A stretch of DNA of 64,000 nt from Mesostigma viride (Eukaryota > Streptophyta > Mesostigmatophyceae > Mesostigmatales > Mesostigmataceae): positions 4,357,091-4,421,090 of the forward strand of contig RPFO01000156.1 of NCBI GenBank assembly GCA_009746045.1, read 5' to 3'. Positions 52,501-63,479 of this stretch are shown in pieces. Each line of letters starts with the position of its first letter. The stretch's first letter is position 1. Under the pieces are notes generated by a model that was given only the letters and a program-made list of their open reading frames with translations, had not been told where the DNA came from and did no database searches. Position numbers and translations under genes: made by a program.

Positions 52501-54769
52501 GCCACCACCCCATTACACCCATCCATGCATGCCAGCACCCCATTACAACCATCCATGCATGCCAGCACCCCATTACACCCATCCATGCATGCCAGCACCC
52601 CATTATACCCATCCATGCATGCCAGCACCCCATTACACCCATCCACGCATGCCAGCACCCCATTACACCCATCCATGCATGCCAGCACCCCATTACACCC
52701 ATCCATGCATGCCAGCACCCCATTATACCCATCCATGCATGCCAGCACCCCATTACAACCATCCATGCATGCCAGCACCCCATTACACCCATCCATGCAT
52801 GCCAGCACCCCATTACAACCATCCATGCATGCCAGCACCCCATTACACCCATCCATGCATGCCAGCACCCCATGCATTACAACCATCCATGCATGCCAGC
52901 ACCCCATTACACCCATCCATGCATGCCAGCACCCCATTACACCCATCCATGCATGCCAGCACCCCATTACAACCATCCATGCATGCCAGCACCCCATTAC
53001 ACCCATCCATGCATGCCAGCACCCCATTACACCCATCCACGCATGCCAGCACCCCATTACACCCATCCACGCATGCCAGCACCCCATTACACCCATCCAC
53101 GCATGCCAGCACCCCAAATTACACCCATCCACGCATGCCAGCACCCCATTACACCCATCCATGCATGCCAGCACCCCATTACACCCACATTCTTTCCGTC
53201 CTGTTGCCCATACCATCTGGCTGTCCTCCTACTCAATTCCAATTCTCTGCCCCCCCCCCCCCCCCCCCCTGGACACGTCTCCTTGCACATGTAACTTTGG
53301 CTTCCCCTCCCATCTGTTTGATTCTACATCTCTTCAGCATCTTGTCCGATGCCGCCCCCCCTCACCCCTCTCGTGCCACAGATTCAGTGCTGAGAGAAAG
53401 CGGGTTACGCATTGAGTCATTCATGCAGTATCAGCAAAGAGGACAGCCGATATTCGCATGTGCTGTGCCTAACATTACATCCACCAGCAGGGAGAGAAAG
53501 CACAGGCCACATTTTGCTGTCACATATGAATAAGTAATCAACGCGCTGTTCCCATATGCAAATAAAGATTGTCGTCAACATGTTGCATGCAACAAGCAAT
53601 CACACAGTCGCCTACCTGAGCAGACAGTGCCATGTGTGCCAGCATGCGCGGCCCGAAGGAGCCCTCCCCCGCAGTAACCAACGCAGCCGCCACGTGGGGC
53701 AACGACGCCACTGCGCGGTTGCAGATCATCTGACACAACGCCGCGGCGTCCAGGACAAGTGCATCCCCCGGTGTTCCCGACAACCCTTCTCCAGGTACAG
53801 CTGCCGCCTGCGAGCACGCACCCACTGGGTCCTGCATCTCCTTCAGACACTTGCCGCTCCAATAACGGACCGCCCGCGTTAGTTGCCTCCTCTGCACACA
53901 TGTCAAGGATATGCACAAATCAGCACAGCAACGGTTTACAGCAACAACACATGAGAAGAACAGTCCACACATGTCCAGCATTGCCGTTCATGCTTCCTCT
54001 AACTTCGTAGTAGTATACAAACATCCATGTACACGTGCAGCACATGAAGAAGCAAAGGGGAACTCACCGCAACCAAATACGGTGACTCCTTCCCATTCTT
54101 CTTCTTCTTCTTCTCACCGCTGACCGCCTGCGCAACCTCTTCCTCGCCCTCATCACTCTCCTCGGTCCCCTTCTTCTTCTTCTCACCGCTGACCGCCTGC
54201 GCAACCTCTTCCTCGCCCTCATCACTCTCCTCGGTCCCCGCCACCTCTCCGGGCTTCTCCATGGCCTCATTACCAGCTGTGACATGCTTACAAAAAGTAG
54301 CCCGACGGCCCTGCAATGCGTCAAGCATGTACTTTGATACCGCCAGTCTCTCCCAGTTGGATGTGCTCTGACACCCTTTGGACGCTTGATCGAATTGCTC
54401 GGGCAGCTTATACTGTTGCGCCTGCGGTGCAAGGGCAGAGACGCACAGCGAGACACACGCAGGCAACCGCTCGACAAACCCAGGACCGTTCAGTTATGAT
54501 GGTCACGCGCCATCATTAGCACTGCGATCAAAGACAGTCAGTAACCATCGATGTATTGGTCGGCAGCACCCCGCGACCCGACACGGTGCTTCCAACGGGA
54601 CATTGTTACCCATCAGATACATATACCCGCCGATGAATCACAAGCAAGACTACAATGTGAATACTCATGAAGGAACTTACCACCACGTGGAAATTGCTGC
54701 GCGCATATTCCATCGCGGATACATACTGTTGTGACTCCCAAACGGATCGACAATCTTTAGCGGCCATTG
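49588..54769 (-). CDS. Probable USP-like cysteine peptidase gene, 4 exons
   Basis: The best model has exons 54769-54725, 54421-54068, 53891-53616 and 52305-49588, phase 0 throughout, about 1130 aa. The last exon is certain as an open frame (906 codons); the others are inferred from GT-AG borders. Exon 2 encodes a duplicated acidic/basic GTEESDEGEEEVAQAVSGEK segment; exon 3 is helical (RYWSGKCLKEMQDPVGAC...). Exon 4 starts with basic repeats (LPKKRATGQPREGLATA), has a long Gly/Glu/Arg repeat, then a globular C-terminus: CPGPDEDCRHC, KWGKNSCAPDAAIEFANAG (like the USP Cys box), later RYEVTAWLCAVLVYKAEKHW, WREVDSFV and CMYIV (like USP His/Asp boxes). A deubiquitinase-like role is inferred, not proven. 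Exon 1 could be longer (to 54681) in another phase. Confidence 0.5.
51246..52080. repeat. Coding tandem repeat of 74-75 bp, about 11 units
   Basis: On the plus strand each unit runs CTCCCTCCTCCACCCCCCTC, CCGCCGCCTCCGCCTTCCCC, CCCGTGTCCCCCTCCGCCGC, CATCGTCTCTGGA. Units differ by one C in C-runs, so the frame of the minus-strand gene changes between units: acidic (EEGVPETMAAEGDTGGKAEA), Arg-rich (RRWRRRGTRGGRRRRRGGG) and Gly-rich (RDDGGGGGHGGEGGGGGEG). None of the frames contains a stop. Confidence 0.9.
52390..53190. repeat. 30-bp minisatellite, about 27 units, in an intron
   Basis: CATTACACCCATCCATGCAT plus GCCAGCACCC, very homogeneous (ACC/AAC and ATG/ACG variants, one short insertion near 52873). 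It lies in the predicted intron 52306-53615 of the USP-like gene. Open frames on both strands are period artefacts. Confidence 0.95.
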
Positions 54770-54989
54770 CTACGGTTGCGTACTGCCTGCAAGGTAATTA
54801 CCGTTAACGTGATCCAATAATTACCTCAGGCTCACGTGATCGGGGGGACAGATGTTGATACCTCATTACCTCTGCCTGTACTGCTGTCACTGCACTGTAC
54901 AACCATGCATTTGCGTGCCACTACCTAAATACATCATACACGATGCATCTTACAATTGCCAGCATGGCACCCGATCGATCGAGTGCGTG

Positions 54990-55490
54990 TACCACCTGTA
55001 CGGTATTTGTGTACCACCCCGCTCCTTCCCACGGCAGGTACGCAGCGACTCGCTGTGGTCCTGGCTGCAGTTGTGTACCACCTGTACGGTTTTTGTGTAC
55101 CACCCCCCCTTCCCACGGCAGGTACGCAGCGACTCGCTGTTCCTGGCTGCAGTTGTGTACCACCTGTACGGTATTTGTGTACCACCCCGCTCCTTCCCAC
55201 GGCAGGTACGCAGCGACTCGCTGTTGTCCTGGCTGCAGTTGTGTACCACCTGTACGGTATTTGTGTACCACCCCGCTCCTTCCCACGGCAGGTACGCAGC
55301 GACTCGCTGTTGTCCTGGCTGCAGTTGTGTACCACCTGTACGGTATTTGTGTACCACCCCGCTCCTTCCCACGGCAGGTACGCAGCGACTCGCTGTTGTC
55401 CTGGCTGCAGTTGTGTACCACTGTACGGTATTTGTGTACCACCCCATCGATCCTTCTGGCGGCAGGCACGCAGCGACCCGCTGTTGTCCT
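54990..55490. repeat. Tandem repeat of about 86 bp, about 5 units
   Basis: Units contain GTTGTGTACCACCTGTACGG, TATTTGTGTACCACCCCGCT and CGGCAGGTACGCAGCGACTC. It is located upstream of the USP-like gene start, possibly in its promoter. A related spacer follows to 55500. Confidence 0.9.
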
Positions 55491-55627
55491 GGCAGCTCGT
55501 AAATTAATAATGTCAATGTTGTCCTCAAGGTTGGTATAGCTGTCGCTGCACGGCGGAAGTCCTCCCGATCGATACAGCTTTTACATATTATCGGTTGCTT
55601 TTGAACCCTGTTGTTCTTTGCCGGTCT

Positions 55628-55740
55628 ATGATGGATTCCGTAGTAATGTTGGAATCCGACTTGGCAAGTGAGCAGGAAGTCGCCAAGGCGTGCAAAGCCA
55701 TGAAGAAGATGCAAGCCAAAATCATGAAGGCAAACAGGTG
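55628..55740 (+). CDS. Possible first exon of a gene cut by the LTR element
   Basis: MMDSVVMLESDLASEQEVAK and KAMKKMQAKIMKAN read openly, with protein-like charged-helix composition, up to the exact start of the LTR at 55741. It is either a donor CAG/GTGG at the border or an exon interrupted by the insertion. The remainder would lie beyond the window. Family not recognised. Confidence 0.25.
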
Positions 55741-56262
55741 GATTTGCGCAGCAACTCGTCAGCAGAGCTTGTGAGCTCCTGGTCCTTGCCGGCTGGAATG
55801 ACCCAAGGCTGCTGGCTAGCAACCTTTATCCTCACACCAGGCCTACGACCCTCGATAGGCTCGCCACTCGTCGTGACGACCAAGGTTCGTGTGTGAAGAC
55901 GCTCGTTGCCTCGTTGAGCCTCGAGCTATATGCAACCTCGTTCCATCCTTGTTCCTCGGTCATGAGCAACGCTGGGCAACGCTACATTGCCAGAGCCTCG
56001 TATCGCTGCCTTGCATCCTCGTTGCAGGCAGCATACAGGAATCTCTGGCTATCCTGTGTCTAGGACAGCACAGGACCTGCCACAGTCCTGCAAGGACTTA
56101 CATCCTTGCAGACCTGCTGGCTGGTTACTGGCTTCTACTAGCCACAGTACCGTTGAGCCCTCAGACACTGTGTCCCAGTCACGTGAGAGTCCAGGCTAAG
56201 CCTGTGCAGGCACGGCCTGCCACGTGTCCTGTCCACTATGTCCTGAGTGTGCACCGCCCTCG
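55741..56262 (-). repeat. 3' LTR (at least 520 bp)
   Basis: Outer border at 55741 (plus GATTTGCGCAGCAACTCG). The inner border cannot be fixed because its partner LTR leaves the window. Confidence 0.8.
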
Positions 56263-57329
56263 CCCACCGGTCGGCAGTACTTCGGGACTTGATAACTTTC
56301 TAGTCCCTTGTCTGTTCTAGGCGGTTGACACGGCGTTGGAAAGGTCTCCTCAACCTGCATCCATCTAGCACATTGGTGCCCCAATATGCTAACTCCAACC
56401 CTTTCTTGTTTTGGAGCTTGGACCAGCCTGAGAACCTATCAGCCACTGTCCCCACAAGCCTTGAACATCTGATCCCTCCCAGAGACCAGACCTGCCTTTT
56501 CTTTTGGAACCTGAGGTGCCTCCAAATATTAGCTAGGCCTCCTCATTGGTTCAAAGGTTGCCCTCTGACCCACATGACATCCCAACCCTTTCTTTGGGAA
56601 CCTGGTGTAGATTAAAGTTAGGTCTGCACTTAGTCAGAGGAGTTTGGATAGAGGAGTCCATGAACGTACTATTGTGGAGTTCCTGGTCATCCAGTTATCA
56701 CAGGCGCCCGTTCATATGGCGCCCGCCACGGAGCCTCCCTTATCTTTTAAATCCTTCCAAAGACTGAGAGAGCCCTGACTAATGTTAGCCAACACATGGG
56801 GAGCCCATGTCCTCACTGAGTCTCACTCAGGATTCATACATGCCAGGCTGAGGTCAGCTGGGGAATCGAACCCCACCCATATCCTCCAGGTTTGGATCAG
56901 CTCCTGGAACTGAGCATCACAAACAACAATACATGACAAGAACAAGATTATGTTTTATTATAAAGAAGTATAACCCATAGTGAGGCCCCTGGCAACCACG
57001 TCCAACATGGTCACACAACCAGGGATTTTATTAGCATGCAACAGGTTGGTTACAGAGAATATATACAAATGTACAGCAACCTGTTAGAGCCAACACTTGG
57101 GCTGCCCTTTCAGGGTCCATTCCATGAAGACCCAAGGCCCATTACAAAGTCCTTAAGACTCTTCTGCAGCTCCATGACAGAGCCAGGCGAAATTCTCAGC
57201 CAGGGGAGTGACTCCACCCTGACCCCTGTCCAGCAGAGTGTGTCTGAACTCTGAAGGACCTGCTGTCAGCCACCACGTGGCTGCCCAGCCGCACTGGGAT
57301 GCCTCCCACCTAGAGCAAGGCTGTTTGGT

Positions 57330-60300
57330 CTACTCTGGCCCTCCCCCCTTGGAGGCCATGAGCCCACGAAGCAAAGGGTATTGCAGCTCAGCCTTCTCCT
57401 CCAGCTTGGTGAGAGCATCTGCAGGGTTGTCCACGCCAGCCACATGTTCAATGTTAGCTAAGCAAGACATTTCCTTGAGCAACAAATAATCAAGGTCCCT
57501 GCTCCTGGCCAGCTGCCTGTGCACAAACTGCACCATGCCCATGCTGTCAGTTCTTACCAGTGTGTGCATCTGCAACCGACAGGAAGCCACTTGACATAGC
57601 TGGTAAAATAGCTCCCTCAAGTAAAGAGCAGTATGAAGCCCTTCACAGATTGCCCTGCACTCAGCAATGTCACTGCTGGGAGTTACCCTGTTCTGCAACC
57701 GACTGTACCAGCAGACCAGAGAGGACTGTTCCTGCACCAGGGATATTAATGCTGCTGCACGGCCCCTGACCTCTGTGACCTTCCTACTATCCATAGAACT
57801 GTCCACATAGAGCATCATGTCAAAAGGCCTGTACAAATCCAAAGGACCCAGCATGAGAGGGGGAGACATGCGAACAGCCTCTACCACTCTCTCAGCACCC
57901 ACCTCACCAGTTGGGAATCGGTCAACCGACTCAGTACCAACAGGTCAGGAGCACAAATGCTGGCCAGCCATGCCAACATACCTCGTATTGTTGCACATCT
58001 GGCCTGGGTGATGGGCTCCTGCAAGGCATCTATGATCTGCTGAGGATAATCCTTACCACCCTCCAGCTGGATGGACCATGTACCCTGCTTGGACCAAGGT
58101 CGCCTGCATTCCACAAAACACCATGGGCTCATTCTCAACCATGTACTGGATCTTACCCAGTTCAAACCGTTTCTGGATCCTGGCCAGAGTCAACTCTTGC
58201 CAAGTGGGATGGCCCAGGAGATGCAGATCATCACCATGCAGGGAGGCAAACGCTGGCAGCCCCTCATAGCTACCTGAAACAGACAAGGATCAACTGGAGA
58301 GACTGAGAGACCACAGACAGACCTGAGGTACTTCTCCAAGCTCTTCCTCCAGATGATGGGACTCGATCTAAGGCCTTCAACGCCTTTGAGAATCCTCAAA
58401 TACCTCGTCTTCAGCTCTGCCCTCCACACTGCAGGCACCTTAACAAAGAAAGGGGGTATTGTGCGCCAAGTATCCTGTGCTTCCTGCTGATCACCCTTAA
58501 GAAAAGCCCTCTTGAAATCTACCAACACAGAGCTATAGGGTATCCCCTTCTGCAGAAAAGACAAATAAATGCACAACAAAATCCTCCATGTATCATGCAG
58601 CATCCCTGGTGTGTAAAGCTCCTCATCTGCTAACTGTCCAGTGCCATGGTACTCAGTCACAACTGGTCTAACATGTGGCACCTGCACGCCATCTACTCCT
58701 TGAGCTTGAGGACAAACATCAATCTGAGCAGCTGGTGATCCTCCGGGAGGACATCCACAGGTTCTGCACAGTTGGCAACTATCCACTCATGCCCAGAAGC
58801 AACAAAGCCAAGAGTCCATGCCTTAGCCATCTTGGGGCTTTGCATCATCTCCACTAGCTTGCGCCAAGGTACAGGACTCGTTCCTGGGATCTGGTACCTC
58901 TGCACACCCAACTCACGTGGGTCAAACGTAGTAGGGAGGATCAGCAGGTCCCCAGCAATGGGCTCCTTTGTATCAGGACCCTCTGCCTCTAGACCCCTCA
59001 CAGCCCTCACAGCCACACTAAGACCCTGGGAGTAGCGATATCTCTGCAAGGGAAGGCGGCCCTGCCCTTCTAATGCTAGCTCCTCAGAGGATATCCTCAC
59101 CCCTGGTAAGCACAAGAAGTTCTGACCTAGAATGGCAGGCCCCTGATACCCTTCAACCACACTGAACGTGGTGGGCACCCCCAGGATAGGCACACTCACT
59201 TCTCCCAAGATCTTCATGGACACATTCCCAGAGAAATCAGACACAGCTAGGCAGCTAGGGGATGACCACTGCAAGCCTGCAGCATCCTCTACCCTTAGAA
59301 TGGACACCTGTGAGTTGGTATCCACTTCTAGTGCTGGTGCCCCACATGACCCCCATCCCGTGAGCTTAGATACCTTGGGATCACGCTTGCTGTTCTGCAG
59401 AGCTCGAATGATGTCCGCCATAAGCAGCCCCCTGGACTGTGGTGCAGCCCTGGCCACCTCTGGCCTTGTGACAGACGTCTCAGCAGACTCCTGCTCACCC
59501 TCATCCATCCAGGACAGACCATAATCCAAGCATGGCGGGTTAGCATCTGCTGCCTGGCTCTCATCCTGCTCATCTCCCTCCAAGGGAGGATCAGGGCCGT
59601 CTTCAGGCCAGATTGCAGTTGGCCTTCTCTCCTTGACGTGAGCCCAGGATAGCCTGTACACGTGCTTGGGATTACTCTCCAAAGCCACCAGACAAGAATG
59701 GTTAGCTTCCTCAACATGGGTTACCTGCCCATCTTGCCACTTGCCACGCTTGCCTGGTAATGACGGTTCCTTCCACATCCTGACCCTCAGTCCCACCTGG
59801 GGCCTCAGCATTTTCCAACCCTTGTCCTTACGCCTCAATCTGGAAAACACCTGTCTGCCTTCTTCAGGCAGGCTGCCACCACGTCCTGTGATAGCATACC
59901 AAACTGCAATGCCAGGGGAGAGACTGCCACACCATCATAGTAATAGGTTACCCTGAGGTTAAGCTGCTCCTCAATCCCCTTACACCAAGCTGCTTTCTCT
60001 AGAGCTGATGCCACAACAGGCACACTCCTAGCTGCTAGCACCACTGTTTTTACTTCACGTATAGATCTCTCTACAGCTCCCTGCTGCCCATGGGATTCCC
60101 TAGGGACCACTACCAACTTACAAGGAAGCTGGTCAGCCAGCTTGATCAAGCAGTCAAACTGCAAGTCAGCTTGCACCTTGGTGTACACCCCAAAGCCTGG
60201 CAACAAAGACTGGAGACCCATCAACAGCTGATGCTCCTGCATTCCAGGAAGAATGGTCAGCAACCTATATCTGCTGAACCTATCCACCCCCACCAACAGA

Positions 60301-60916
60301 TACATGCCCCTGATGTGTTGGATGTCCACCTGGATATCCCCCGCTCTCTAGCAGGCTCTCTGGCATGGGACTGTGGGAGGCGAACAGCATTCTCCTGACA
60401 GACACAATTCTGAGCAGCTGCACTGCAGGCCTCTAGCAAAGGCTCCTTGCCAATCTTCCAAGCAAACATCTCTGCCTGCTTAGAGTGACCAAAGATATGG
60501 TGTAAAGTGTTTCCAGCCTGAGCATAGCTCAACCCCCTGTCAGCCTGGCTGCACAGAGAGGAACGTGACAAAGACTGTGTGCTTGGGATAGCACGACCCA
60601 CCTGCTGTTCTCTTGCTCCAGGGACCTCCTCCAAGGTAGCTCGGCTCCCAGAGCCAGCCCCGGTTCCCACAGAAGCTGCAGGTCCTTCCAGTCTGGCGGC
60701 TTGACTCCCAGAGTCAACCCCAACAACTGGAGACCCTGCACCTGCCACAGGCACAGGGAATTCCACTGCTGCAGCAGCGTTATTGCAATCATTGAGTGGA
60801 AGCACCTCATCATTCCCAACCCCTTGCTGCTGCACAAGAGGGACACCCCCATTACTATGTACAACTGTTCGTCCCACTAGGGGTGATTGACTATTTACAG
60901 GGGACAACATCTCAAG
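57330..60916 (-). pseudogene. copia-type pol: integrase, retropepsin-like domain, RT, RNase H (frameshifted)
   Basis: Order on the minus strand. Integrase zinc-binding region LHHIFGHSKQ...CSAAAQNCVC (about 60510-60390). Integrase core YLLVGVDRFSRY, VQADLQFD, GQQGAVERSIRE (about 60330-60030). Integrase C-terminus and linker (to about 59400). Retropepsin-like APALEVDTNSQVSIL ... GPAILGQNFL (about 59350-59110). RT with SVLVDFKRAFLKGD (about 58520) and the catalytic-box equivalent LHGDDLHLLG (about 58220). RNase H MMLYVDSS ... DIAECRAICEGL ... NPADALTK (57900-57400), stop at 57330. The reading frame changes at least six times, for example in a GGGGG run near 60345. Such lesions may be real decay or homopolymer assembly errors. 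Protease after integrase is unusual for this superfamily. Confidence 0.75.
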
Positions 60917-62266
60917 TCATGGCTTACCCACCTGGCCAGAGCCTGCTCCAGCAGACTTGGCCTGGTCTGGGCAGTCACGTCGCCAATGACCCGTCCTGCC
61001 ACATCCAAAGCATTTGTCATCCTTCCCAGCAGCAGCCTTCTTCAGGCCACCCTGGTTCTGGCTGCTCTGACTGGCCTGGGTGCCCTGGCCCTGGCTCTTG
61101 CCTTGCCCTTGGCCACCCTTGTTCTGCTGACCACCCTGGTGACCACCAGCCTGCTGCTGACCCTTGCCTTTGGATCCCTGCTGCTGGCCCTTGCCACCCT
61201 GGTTACCATTCTGCCTGCGCCTGTTAGCCCTCTGACGCCTACTAGGTCTGGTTTCTCCCTGAGCACCCTGCCCAGGGGCGTCACCATGGACCTGATGAGC
61301 GGAGGCTGAAGGGGCACCAGTCACCTGGATTGCCTTACAAGCAGCATTGTCAGATGGACGGATATTGAAAATAACCTTTTGCAAGGCTGGCCACGTCCCA
61401 TCTGTCTGATCAGCAAACATCCTAGCTGCATTTCTCCCATCCACACTCAGCCCCATGCGATCCAGGAAGTAATCTGCCACTGCTCTATCAGTCAGATTGA
61501 AGCCATGCTTGGCCCCCTTCTCCCTGATGCGTGTGAGCCGCTGCAGCTCCTCAGCTATTGTGCCCTTGATCTCAAAGGTATCATAGCTGAGCTTATAGTG
61601 ATTAGTGAGGTTGAGTACCTTATCAGAAAACTCCTGACGTAGGCCCTCTAGGAACTGAGACCAAGTCAGCTTGTCCTTGACAGCCTGCCTAGCCTTGTCC
61701 CTCACCCTCTCACTTGAATCCCTATTAGTCGTGGATGTGTGGAATACCTGCACAAGGTTGACAGTGGGATCTACAGAGCATGAAACTAGCTCCATATCCT
61801 CCAACCACTTGTCTAGCTCTTCCTGTCCCACAGGAGGCTTGAGAGGCTTCTGGCCATTCATCACAGCCACAGCACTCATGTGAGGTCTAGTCCCAGGCAA
61901 AGCACGAGGGTCACTGCCAATGACAGCAGCTCCTACGGGTGCTAATGGCGCAGGAACATGAGCTGCAGGAACACCAGACGGAGGCACACATGGTCTCTTA
62001 CCAGGTGCTTGCCGTTCAGCATCAGTCTGGCCCTCCCCCGTCAGCACCACGCCGTCGGTTGGCCACCCTGCACGCTCCTCCCCTTGTGCCACCTCTTTCC
62101 TCTTCCGGTTGGAAGCCCTCCTGCCATTGACGCCCTCTGCCGTTGGGATCGCCTGTCCCTCTGGCACGACGTTGGCGGGGCCTCCCGTGTCTGCCCTTGC
62201 CTCACCCCCGCCATCCCCCGCTCCTGCCCCGCTCCCGCTGCCGCCCCCGCGCGTGTTACGAAGCAT
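60917..62266 (-). CDS. Retrotransposon gag with CCHC zinc knuckle
   Basis: Start chosen at 62266 (MLRNTRGGGSGSG). A basic Pro/Gly-rich N-terminus is followed by a helical capsid-like part (QEELDKWLEDMELVSC, LTWSQFLEGLRQEFSDKVLN, LQRLTRIREKGAKHGFNLTD), a Gln/Gly-rich linker and a nucleocapsid knuckle CFGCGRTGHWRRDC (CX2CX4HX4C). About 449 aa, intact. It is separated from the pol reading, in the same frame, by a single TGA followed by CTT. Confidence 0.8.
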   Translation of the reverse strand: MLRNTRGGGSGSGAGAGDGGGEARADTGGPANVVPEGQAIPTAEGVNGRRASNRKRKEVAQGEERAGWPTDGVVLTGEGQTDAERQAPGKRPCVPPSGVPAAHVPAPLAPVGAAVIGSDPRALPGTRPHMSAVAVMNGQKPLKPPVGQEELDKWLEDMELVSCSVDPTVNLVQVFHTSTTNRDSSERVRDKARQAVKDKLTWSQFLEGLRQEFSDKVLNLTNHYKLSYDTFEIKGTIAEELQRLTRIREKGAKHGFNLTDRAVADYFLDRMGLSVDGRNAARMFADQTDGTWPALQKVIFNIRPSDNAACKAIQVTGAPSASAHQVHGDAPGQGAQGETRPSRRQRANRRRQNGNQGGKGQQQGSKGKGQQQAGGHQGGQQNKGGQGQGKSQGQGTQASQSSQNQGGLKKAAAGKDDKCFGCGRTGHWRRDCPDQAKSAGAGSGQVGKP

Positions 62267-62320
62267 TATAGAATACCACAGAAAACACACGCAGATATGG
62301 CTGCTGGAACTTCCTCAGGC

Positions 62321-63457
62321 TCACGCACTTACTCCAGACGAGGCCGCCTCCTGGCTTGCACTCGCCTGCCCCTCCTCACGGTCTGGTCGCTCCTCCACAC
62401 CCTCAGCAACCGGGGTGGCTGCTGCTGCCGCTGCGACTATCTGGAGGCTTGGATTAAACTCTCCTAGAACGCAGGACACAGGTCGCCCGCCCTCCTGGCG
62501 CTCGACTGGATGTTGAGTCTCACCTGGGTTGCGATGCCAAGCAAGGTCGCGCACCCACCGCTTACCGCCGCCGACCAGCTCGTTCTGCTCGCCTCGGCCG
62601 TAACGGTCGTACTCGTGAGTGACCTCACGAGGGAAATGCAGATCAGCTCGCTGCCTTTCCTCGTAGGTCGCGGTAGTGCCGTCGCCCTGGTTTATCTCCT
62701 GGGCAGAGCGCTTTACGGAGCCCTCTGGCTTGTCGGTCCACTCGAAATGGACGTCTTCAGGCGTCTTCTCGACCCCCGTGACAACTTCCACCTCCGGACC
62801 CCACGCACTGGTGGTTTCCGGCCTCGGTGTATCAAGCCTTGAGTATACCCCGAAAGGCTGTGTGGTGATAAAGAACCTGTCTGCGTACCCTCTCGACTCT
62901 TGCAAAAGGACAGCAACAAGATTCTCAATTGTTTGGGCAAATACCTCTGCCGTGCTCCAAGGATTTACCGTCTCCCGAGCACGCGCGTTCCGGATGATGT
63001 CGGCGTCTGGTACCCCCTCTCCTAGCACCGCTGTCGCCACCCAGTGGTTAAACAGCCGGGTGCTGCCGAGCGCTGTTGCCACAATCTGGCTAAGCGCCTC
63101 CCTGGCTAGGTCGAGACCGGCAAGAGTTATATGGGCGCCCTGATAAGCGACCTCCACACGATTGGCAGTTTCAGCTAGCGCGTCACGTAGCCGCACCAAC
63201 TCTTCCACCGCCACTCGCCCCGTCTCACCTGGAGAAATCACGACGCGAGCCCGTTGAATAATCGGGTCCGCCGCCGCTGGCCTGCTGCCTCCCCCACTCA
63301 CCGCCACCCACCCCTCTTCTGCCAAGTGCCTCGCTACGTAGGCCGCTTGCACGAATGTAGGAGCGTTTGCTTGGTTACGGTAGGGGAAAAACGCTTGCGC
63401 GTCTCTCTGCTCGTTCGCCTCACCAGCTCCGTGGCTGCTTGACGATGAACCAGACAT
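62321..63457 (-). CDS. Extra ORF upstream of gag in the LTR element
   Basis: Start at 63457 (MSGSSSSSHGAGEANEQRDA), 22 bases inside the 5' LTR edge; an upstream Met would lie in the LTR. 378 aa, intact. Segments: QANAPTFVQAAYVARHLAEE, VEELVRLRDALAETANRVEV, ALGSTRLFNHWVATAVLGEG, YADRFFITTQPFGVYSRLD, and an acidic/Ala-rich tail. I recognise no family. It ends 55 bp before gag in the same frame, with two stops between (TGA GCC TGA). It could be the element's own extra protein or a captured host gene. Confidence 0.6.
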   Translation of the reverse strand: MSGSSSSSHGAGEANEQRDAQAFFPYRNQANAPTFVQAAYVARHLAEEGWVAVSGGGSRPAAADPIIQRARVVISPGETGRVAVEELVRLRDALAETANRVEVAYQGAHITLAGLDLAREALSQIVATALGSTRLFNHWVATAVLGEGVPDADIIRNARARETVNPWSTAEVFAQTIENLVAVLLQESRGYADRFFITTQPFGVYSRLDTPRPETTSAWGPEVEVVTGVEKTPEDVHFEWTDKPEGSVKRSAQEINQGDGTTATYEERQRADLHFPREVTHEYDRYGRGEQNELVGGGKRWVRDLAWHRNPGETQHPVERQEGGRPVSCVLGEFNPSLQIVAAAAAATPVAEGVEERPDREEGQASASQEAASSGVSA

Positions 63458-63479
63458 GAAAGCGTGGAAGCAATAGTAC

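Noticed and set aside
52376-53533. 385-aa ORF of YTHPCMPAPH repeats and the opposite-strand GCWHAWMGVM repeats
   Set aside because: 30-bp intronic minisatellite read in stop-free frames.
60700-60730. VDSGSQAARL as a normal-position protease active site between gag and integrase
   Set aside because: No following flap or ILG-type motif and the surroundings are low-complexity Ala/Gly/Ser; the better retropepsin match is at 59350-59110.
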